From Sthenelais limicola (Eukaryota > Annelida > Polychaeta > Phyllodocida > Sigalionidae), in NCBI GenBank assembly GCA_942159475.1, contig OW804098.1, positions 119,065,374 to 119,129,373 of the forward strand: a DNA stretch of 64,000 nucleotides, read 5' to 3'. A program made the position numbers and the translations under genes. Positions 55,801-64,000 of this stretch are shown one piece after another; within the stretch, counting starts at the first letter, position 1, and the number at the start of each line of letters is the position of its first letter. The notes under the pieces are model-generated. The model was not told the origin of the DNA and ran no database searches. It was given only the letters and a program-made list of their open reading frames with translations.

Positions 55801-58800
55801 ATATGTGTCTCTATGGTAGAAACTACTCACTGTATGTATAGATCTATGCCTCAATATGTGTCTCTATGGTAGAAACTACTCACTGTATGTATAGATCTAT
55901 GCCTCAATATGTGTCTCTATGGTAGAAACTACTCACTGTATGTATAGATCTATGCCTCAATATGTGTCTCTATGGTAGAAACTACTCACTGTATGTATAG
56001 ATCTATGCCTCAATATGTGTCTCTATGGTAGAAACACTTTATGTATAGATCTATGCCTCAATATGTGTCTCTATGGTAGAAACACTTTATGTATAGATCT
56101 ATGCCTCAATATGTGTCTCTATGGTAGAAACTAGTCACTGTATGTATAGATCTATGCCTCAATATGTGTCTCTATGGTAGAAACTACTCACTGTATGTAT
56201 AGATCTATGCCTCAATATGTGTCTCTATGGTAGAAACTACTCACTGTATGTATAGATCTATGCCTCAATATGTGTCTCTATGGTAGAAACTACTCACTGT
56301 ATGTATAGATCTATGCCTCAATATGTGTCTCTATTGTAGAAACTAGTTACTGTATGTATAGACCTAAGCCTCAATATGTGTCTCTATGGTAGAAACTATC
56401 CACTGTATGTATAGATCTATGCCTCAATATGTGTCTCTATGGTAGAAACTACTCACTGTATGTATAGATCTATGCCTCAATATGTGTCTCTATGGTAGAA
56501 ACTACTCACTGTATGTATAGATCTATGCCTCAATATGTGTCTCTATGGTAGAAACTACTCACTGTATGTATAGATCTATGCCTCAATATGTGTCTCTATG
56601 GTAGAAACTACTCACTGTATGTATAGATCTATGCCTCAATATGTGTCTCTATGGTAGAAACTACTCACTGTATGTATAGATCTATGCCTCAATATGTGTC
56701 TCTATGGTAGAAACTACTCACTGTATGTATAGACCTATGCCTCAACATGTGTCTCTATGGTAGAAACTAGTCACTGTATGTATAGACCTATGCCTCAACA
56801 TGTGTCTCTATGGTAGAAACTAGTCACTGTATGTATAGATCTATGTCTCAATATGTGTCTCTATGGAAGAAACTAGTCATTGTATGTATAGATCTATGTC
56901 TCAATATGTGTCTCTATGGAAGAAACTACTAATTGTATGTATAGATCTATGCCTCAATATGTGTCTCTATGGTAGAAACTACTCACTGTATGTATAGATC
57001 TATGCCTCAATATGTGTCTCTATGGTAGAAACTAGTCACTGTATGTATAGATCTATGCCTCAATATGTGTCTCTATGGTAGAAACTAGTCATTGTATGTA
57101 TAGATCTATGCCTCAATATGTGTCTCTATGGTAGAAACTACTCACTGTATGTATAGATCTATGCCTCAATATGTGTCTCTATGGTAGAAACTACTCACTG
57201 TATGTATAGATCTATGCCTCAATATGTGTCTCTATGGTAGAAACTACTCACTGTATATATAGATCTATGCCTCAATATGTGTCTCTATGGTAGAAACTAC
57301 TCACTGTATGTATAGATCTATGCCTCAATATGTGACTCTATGGTAGAAACTACTCACTGTATGTATAGATCTATGCCTCAATATGTCTCTCTATGGTAGA
57401 AACTACTCACTGTATGTATAGATCTATGCCTCAATATGTGTCTCTATGTTAGAAACTACTCACTGTATGTATAGATCTATGCCTCAATATGTGTCTCTAT
57501 GGTAGAAACTACTCACTGTATGTATAGATCTATGCCTCAATATGTGTCTCTATGGTACAAACTACTCATTGTATGTATAGATCTATGCCTCAATATGTGT
57601 CTCTATGGTAGAAACTACTCACTGTATGTATAGATCTATGCCTCAATATGTGTCTCTATGGTAGAAACTACTCACTGTATGTATAGATCTATGCCTCAAT
57701 ATGTGTCTCTACTGTAGAAACTACTCACTGTATGTATAGATCTATGCCTCAATATGTGTCTCTATGGTAGAAACTACTCACTGTATGTAAAGATCTATGC
57801 CTCAATATATGTCTCTATGGTAGAAACTACTCACTGTATGTATAGATCTATGCCTCAATATGTGTCTCTATGGTAGAAACTACTCACTGTATGTATAGAT
57901 CTATGCCTCAATATGTGTCTCTATGGTAGAAACTACTCACTGTATGTATAGATCTATGCCTCAATATGTGTCTCTATGGTAGAAACTACTCACTGTATGT
58001 ATAGATCTATGCCTCAATATGTGTCTCTATGGTAGAAACTACACACTGTATGTATAGATCTATGCCTCAATATGTGTCTCTATGGTAGAAACTACTCACT
58101 GTATGTATAGATCTATGCCTCAATATGTGTCTCTATGGTAGAAACTACACACTGTATGTATAGATCTATGCCTCAATATGTGTCTCTATGGTAGAAACTA
58201 CTCACTGTATGTATAGATCTATGCCTCAATATGTGTCTCTATGGTAGAAACTACTTACTGTATGTATAGATCTATGCCTCAATATGTGTCTCTATGGTAG
58301 AAACTACTCACTGTATGTATAGATCTATGCCTCAATATGTGTCTCTATGGTAGAAACTACTCACTGTATGTATAGATCTATGCCTCAATATGTGTCTCTA
58401 TGGTAGAAACTACTCACTGTATGTATAGATCTATGCCTCAATATGTGTCTCTATGGTAGAAACTACTCATTGTATGTATAGATCTATGCCTCAATATATG
58501 TCTCTATGGTAGAAACTACTCACTGTATGTATAGATCTATGCCTCAATATGTGTCTCTATGGTAGAAACTACTCACTGTATGTATAGATCTATGCCTCAA
58601 TATGTGCCTCTATGGTAGAAACTACTCACTGTATGTATAGATCTATGCCTCAATATGGGTCTCTATGGTAGAAACTACTCACTGTATGTATAGATCTATG
58701 CCTCAATATGTGTCTCTATGGTAGAAACTACCCACTGTATGTATAGATCTATGCCTCAATATGTGTCTCTATGGTAGAAACTACTCACTGTATGTATAGA

Positions 58801-61800
58801 TCTATGCCTCAATATGTGTCTCTATGGGAGTAACTACTCACTGTATGTATAGATCTATGCCTCAATATGTGTCTCTATGGTAGAAACTACTCACTGTATG
58901 TATAGATCTATGCCTCAATATGTGTCTCTATGGTAGAAACTACTCACTGTATGTATAGATCTATGCCTCAATATGTCTCTCTATGGTAGAAACTACTCAC
59001 TGTATGTATAGATCTATGCCTCATAATGTGTCTCTATGGTAGAAACTACACACTGTATGTATAGATCTATGCCTCAATATGTGTCTCTATGGTAGAAACT
59101 AGTCATTGTATGTATAGATCTATGCCTCAATATGTGTCTCTATGGTAGAAACTACTCACTGTATGTATAGATCTATGCCTCAATATGTGTCTCTATGGTA
59201 GAAACTACTCACTGTATGTATAGATCTATGCCTCAATATGTGTCTCTATGGTAGAAACTACTCACTGTATGTATAGATCTATGCCTCAATATGTGTCCCT
59301 ATGGTAGAAACTACTCACTGTATGTATAGATCTATGCCTCAATATGTGTCTCTATGGTAGAAACTACTCACTGTATGTATAGATCTATGCCTCAATATGT
59401 GCCTCTATGGTAGAAACTACTCACTGTATGTATAGATCTATGCCTCAATATGTGTCTCTATGGTAGAAACTACTCACTGTATGTATAGATCTATGCCTCA
59501 ATATGTGTCTCTATGGTAGAAACTACTCATTGCATGTATGTATAGATCTATGCCTCAATATGTGTCTCTATGGTAGAAACTACTCACTGTATGTATAGAT
59601 CTATGCCTCAATATGTGTCTTTATGGTAGAAACTACTCACTGTATGTATAGATCTATGCCTCAATATGTCTCTATGGTAGAAACTACTCACTGTATGTAT
59701 AGATCTATGCCTCAATATGTGCCTCTATGGTAGATACTACTCACTGTATGTATAGATCTATGCCTCAATATGTGTCTCTATGGTAGAAACTACTCATTGC
59801 ATGTATGTATAGATCTATGCCTCAATATGTGTCTCTATGGTAGAAACTACTCACTGTATGTATAGATCTATGCCTCAATATGTGTCTTTATGGTAGAAAC
59901 TACTCACTGTATGTATAGATCTATGCCTCAATATGTGTCTCTATGGTAGAAACTACTCACTGTATGTATAGATCTATGCCTCAATATGTGTCTTTATGGT
60001 AGAAACTACTCACTGTATGTATAGATCTATGCCTCAATATGTGTCTCTATGGTAGAAACTACTCACTGTATGTATAGATCTATGCCTCAATATGTGTCTC
60101 TATGGTAGATACTACTCACTGTATGTATAGATCTATGCCTCAATATGTGTCTCTATGGTAGAAACTACTCACTGTATGTATAGATCTATGCCTCAATATG
60201 TGTCTCTATGGTACAAACTACTCACTGTATGTATAGATCTATGCCTCAATATGTGTCTCTATGGTAGAAACTACTCACTGTATGTATAGATCTATGCCTC
60301 AATATGTGTCTCTATGGTAGAAACTACCCACTGTATGTATAGATCTATGCCTCAATATGTGTCTCTATGGTAGAAACTACTCACTGTATGTATAGATCTA
60401 TGCCTCAATATGTGTCTCTATGGTAGAAACTACTCACTGTATGTATAGATCTATGCCTCAATATGTGCCTCTATGGTAGAAACTACTCACTGTATGTATA
60501 GATCTATGCCTCAATATGTGTCTCTATGGTAGAAACTACCCACTGTATGTATAGATCTATGCCTCAATATGTGTCTCTATGGTAGAAACTACTCATTGTA
60601 TGTATAGATCTATGCCTCAATATGTGTCTCTATGGTAGAAACTACCCACTGTATGTATAGATCTATGCCTCAATATGTGTCTCTATGGTAGAAACTACTC
60701 ACTGTATGTATAGATCTATGCCTCAATATGTGTCTCTATGGTAGAAACTACTCACTGTATGTATAGATCTATGCCTCAATATGTGTCTCTATGGTAGAAA
60801 CTACTCACTGTATGTATAGATCTATGCCTCAATATGTGTCTCTATGGTAGAAACTACTCACTGTATGTATAGATCTATGCCTCAATATGTGTCTCTATGG
60901 TAGAAACTACTCACTGTATGTATAGATCTATGCCTCAATATGTGTCTCTATGGTAGAAACTACTCACTGTATGTATAGATCTATGCCTCAATATGTGTCT
61001 CTATGGTAGAAACTAGTCACTGTATGTATAGATCTATGCCTCAATATGTGTCTCTATGGTAGAAACTACTCACAGTATGTATAGATCTATGGCTCAATAT
61101 GTGTCTCTATGGTAGAAACTACTTACTGTATGTATAGATCTATGCCTCAATATGTGTCTCTATGGTAGAAACTACTCACTGTATGTATAGATCTATGCCT
61201 CAATATGTGTCTCTATGGTAGAAACTACTCACTGTATGTATAGATCTATGCCTCAATATGTGTCTCTATGGTAGAAACTACTCACTGTATGTATAGATCT
61301 ATGCCTCAACATGTGTCTCTATGGTAGAAACTACTCACTGTATGTATAGATCTATGCCTCAATATGTGTCTCTATGGTAGAAACTACTTACTGTATGTAT
61401 AGATCTATGCCTCAATATGTGTCTCTATGGTAGAAACTACTCACTGTATGTATAGATCTATGCCTCAATATGTGTCTCTATGGTAGAAACTACTCACTGT
61501 ATGTATAGATCTATGCCTCAATATGTGTCTCTATGGTAGAAACTACTCACTGTATGTATAGATCTATGCCTCAATATGTGTCTCTATGGTAGAAACTACT
61601 CACTGTATGTATAGATCTATGCCTCAACATGTGTCTCTATGGTAGAAACTACTCACTGTATGTATAGATCTAAGCCTCAATATGTGTCTCTATGGTAGAA
61701 ACTACTCACTGTATGTATAGATCTATGCCTCAATATGTGTCTCTATGGTAGAAACTACTCATTGTATGTATAGATCTATGCCTCAATATGTGTCTCTATG

Positions 61801-63644
61801 GTAGAAACTACTCACTGTATGTATAGATCTATGCCTCAATATGTGTCTCTATGGTAGAAACTACTCACTGTATGTATAGATCTATGCCTCAATATGTGTC
61901 TCTATGGTAGAAACTACTCATTGTATGTATAGATCTATGCCTCAATATGTGTCTCTATGGTAGAAACTACTCACTGTATGTATAGATCTATGCCTCAATA
62001 TGTGTCTCTATGGTAGAAACTACTGACTGTATGTATAGATCTATGCCTCAATATGTGTCTCTATGGTAGAAACTACTCACTGTATGTATAGATCTATGCC
62101 TCAATATGTGTCTCTATGGTAGAAACTACTCACTGTATGTATAGATCTATGCCTCAATATGTGTCTCTATGGTAGAAACTACTCATTGTATGTATAGATC
62201 TATGCCTCAATATGTGTCTCTATGGTAGAAACTACTCACTGTATGTATAGATCTATGCCTCAATATGTGTCTCTATGGTAGAAACTACTCATTGTATGTA
62301 TAGATCTATGCCTCAATATGTGTCTCTATGGTAGAAACTACTCATTGTATGTATAGATCTATGCCTCAATATGTGTCTCTATGGTAGAAACTACTCATTG
62401 TATGTATAGATCTATGCCTCAACATGTGTCTCTACTGTAGAAACTACTCACTGTATGTATAGATCTATGCCTCAATATGTGTCTCTATGGTAGAAACTAC
62501 TCACTGTATGTATAGATCTATGCCTCAATATGTGTCTCTATGGTAGAAACTACTCACTGTATGTATAGATCTATGCCTCAATATGTGTCTCTATGGTAGA
62601 AACTACTCACTGTATGTATAGATCTATGCCTCAATATGTGTCTCTATGGTAGAAACTACTCACTGTATGTATAGATCTATGCCTCAATATGTGTCTCTAT
62701 GGTAGAAACTACTCACTGTATGTATAGATCTATGCCTCAATATGTGTCTCTATGGTAGAAACTACTCACTGTATGTATAGATCTATGCCTCAATATGTGT
62801 CTCTATGGTAGAAACTACTCACTGTATGTATAGATCTATGCCTCAATATGTGTCTCTATGGTAGAAACTACTGACTGTATGTATAGATCTAAGCCTCAAT
62901 ATGTGTCTCTATGGTAGAAACTACTCACTGTATGTATAGATCTATGCCTCAATATGTGTCTCTATGGTAGAAACTACTCACTGTATGTATAGATCTATGC
63001 CTCAATATGTGTCTCTATGGTAGAAACTACTCATTGTATGTATAGATCTATGCCTCAATATGTGTCTCTATGGTAGAAACTACTCACTGTATGTATAGAT
63101 CTATGCCTCAATATGTGTCTCTATGGTAGAAACTACTCACTGTATGTATAGATCTATGCCTCAATATGTGTCTCTATGGTAGAAACTACTCACTGTATGT
63201 ATAGATCTATGCCTCAATATGTGTCTCTATGGTAGAAACTACTCACTGTATGTATAGATCTATGCCTCAATATGTGTCTCTATGGTAGAAACTACTCACT
63301 GTATGTATAGATCTATGCCTCAATATGTGTTTCTATGGTAGAAACTACTCACTGTATGTATAGATCTATGCCTCAATATGTGTCTCTATGGTAGAGACTA
63401 CTCACTGTATGTATAGATCTATGCCTCAATATGTGTCCCTATGGTAGAAACTACACACTGTATGTATAGATCTATGCCTCAATATGTGTCTCTATGGTAG
63501 AAACTACACACTGTATGTATAGATCTATGCCTCAATATGTGTCTCTATGGTAGAAACTACTCACTGTATGTATAGATCTATGCCTCAATATGTGTATCTA
63601 TGGTAGAAACTACTCATTGTATGTATAGACCTAAGCCTCAATTA
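52806..63644 (+). repeat. Satellite array, about 205 copies of a 53-bp unit
   Basis: The unit reads ACTCACTGTATGTATAGATC, then TATGCCTCAATATGTGTCTC, then TATGGTAGAAACT. Period 53 is confirmed, for example, by CCTCAATATG at 60721 and 60774. Copies differ by few substitutions, so the array is homogeneous. Each unit has the palindrome ATAGATCTAT. A 48-bp variant that loses five bases (GAAACACT for GAAACTACTCACT) clusters at 55620-55795 and again near 56030-56095. A variant with four extra bases (TGCATGTATG) occurs at 59531 and 59798. No protein or RNA gene is implied. Confidence 0.95.
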
Positions 63645-64000
63645 GCTTTGTGAGCCCAGCTTAATACTTAATACTAGGCTTTGGATTGGAGCTGATTCAG
63701 ATAGGGCGGCTAGGTTTGCTGTAGTTTGTGTAGAGTTGTAGAAGTTTCTAACCCCTAACGAAGACAATAAAATCAATTTTTAATATCTTATCGTCCTATG
63801 TGTTACCTTAAAAGTAGTGGATGGAAGCCAATTAATGCACAGTAGGCAATGTTTTCATCACCCACACTAGCACGACGCTGTCAGCGGCCATTTTTCATCG
63901 ACCTCTGTCCCTGAGCATCACTGCGCATGCTCAAAAGGAAGTTACATTTGTAAACAAAAGCAGACGACACAGCTGATCACGTTTTGCTCGGAAGCAGACG
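63645..64000 (+). promoter_or_regulatory. Unique edge sequence with possible TATA-less promoter
   Basis: After the array the sequence is unique. An AATAAAATC lies near 63767. At 63880-64000 are GCGGCCATTTTTC (YY1-like), CTGCGCATGCTC (NRF-1-like), AGGAAGT (ETS-like) and AGCTGATCACG. These short motifs together resemble the upstream part of a housekeeping-type promoter. The gene, if present, would lie to the right of the window. Base matches only. Confidence 0.3.

Noticed and set aside
55611..55841. 76-codon frame with 16-residue repeats
   Set aside because: It arises from 48-bp satellite variants and stops as soon as the normal 53-bp units return.
52806..63644. Satellite considered as a CRISPR array
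   Set aside because: There are no unique spacers; the whole 53-bp unit repeats, and the setting is a eukaryotic genome.

Overview
The window is nuclear DNA from an invertebrate animal. The host genes have GT-AG introns, the intergenic DNA is AT-rich and full of short transposon copies, and one gene is a Toll-like receptor with two separate cysteine clusters in its ectodomain (the multiple-cysteine-cluster type usual in protostomes). A mollusc or other lophotrochozoan fits best, but the sequence does not settle this and a basal deuterostome is not excluded.

Layout. 1-9888: the 3' part of a gene for a kinase-like protein with degenerate catalytic motifs (five exons, 764-7264, plus strand). Its C-lobe appears split by a disordered insert of about 865 residues carried mostly on one 2.65-kb exon. 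9889-15181: repeat-rich intergenic DNA, including a fragment that looks like a second copy of the 3' end of the next gene. 15182-17852 (minus): a complete two-exon gene for a secreted protein resembling the alpha-galactosidase (GH36-like) superfamily. 20067-31792: a complete, young 11.7-kb Ty3/Gypsy-type LTR retrotransposon with gag, a -1-frame pol and a third large ORF of unknown function in the env position, with matching splice signals. It sits inside an older MITE. 32147-40800: intergenic DNA with more MITE copies, hairpins and CTCF-like motifs. 40804-44077 (minus): a Toll-like receptor gene whose signal-peptide segment is one base out of frame with the rest. 45651-49150: a G-rich minisatellite that appears to be interrupted by a 3-kb hAT-like non-autonomous element. 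49738-51038: nested MITEs. 52806-63644: a satellite array of about 205 copies of a 53-bp unit. 63645-64000: unique sequence with a possible TATA-less promoter for a gene to the right.

Two MITE families recur. MITE-A (about 400 bp) begins GTGATGTGTTTC, is flanked by 4-bp A/T-only duplications, and has eight clear copies. MITE-B (about 237 bp) begins TGGGTCAGATTTTC, is flanked by TA, and has about ten copies. Their nesting, with the LTR element inside MITE-A and MITE-A inside MITE-B, gives a relative insertion order.

The host genes do not form a functional cluster. The items that look least described are the third ORF of the LTR element, the AT-hook tail on its integrase, the split kinase-like domain, and the higher-order structure of the satellite.
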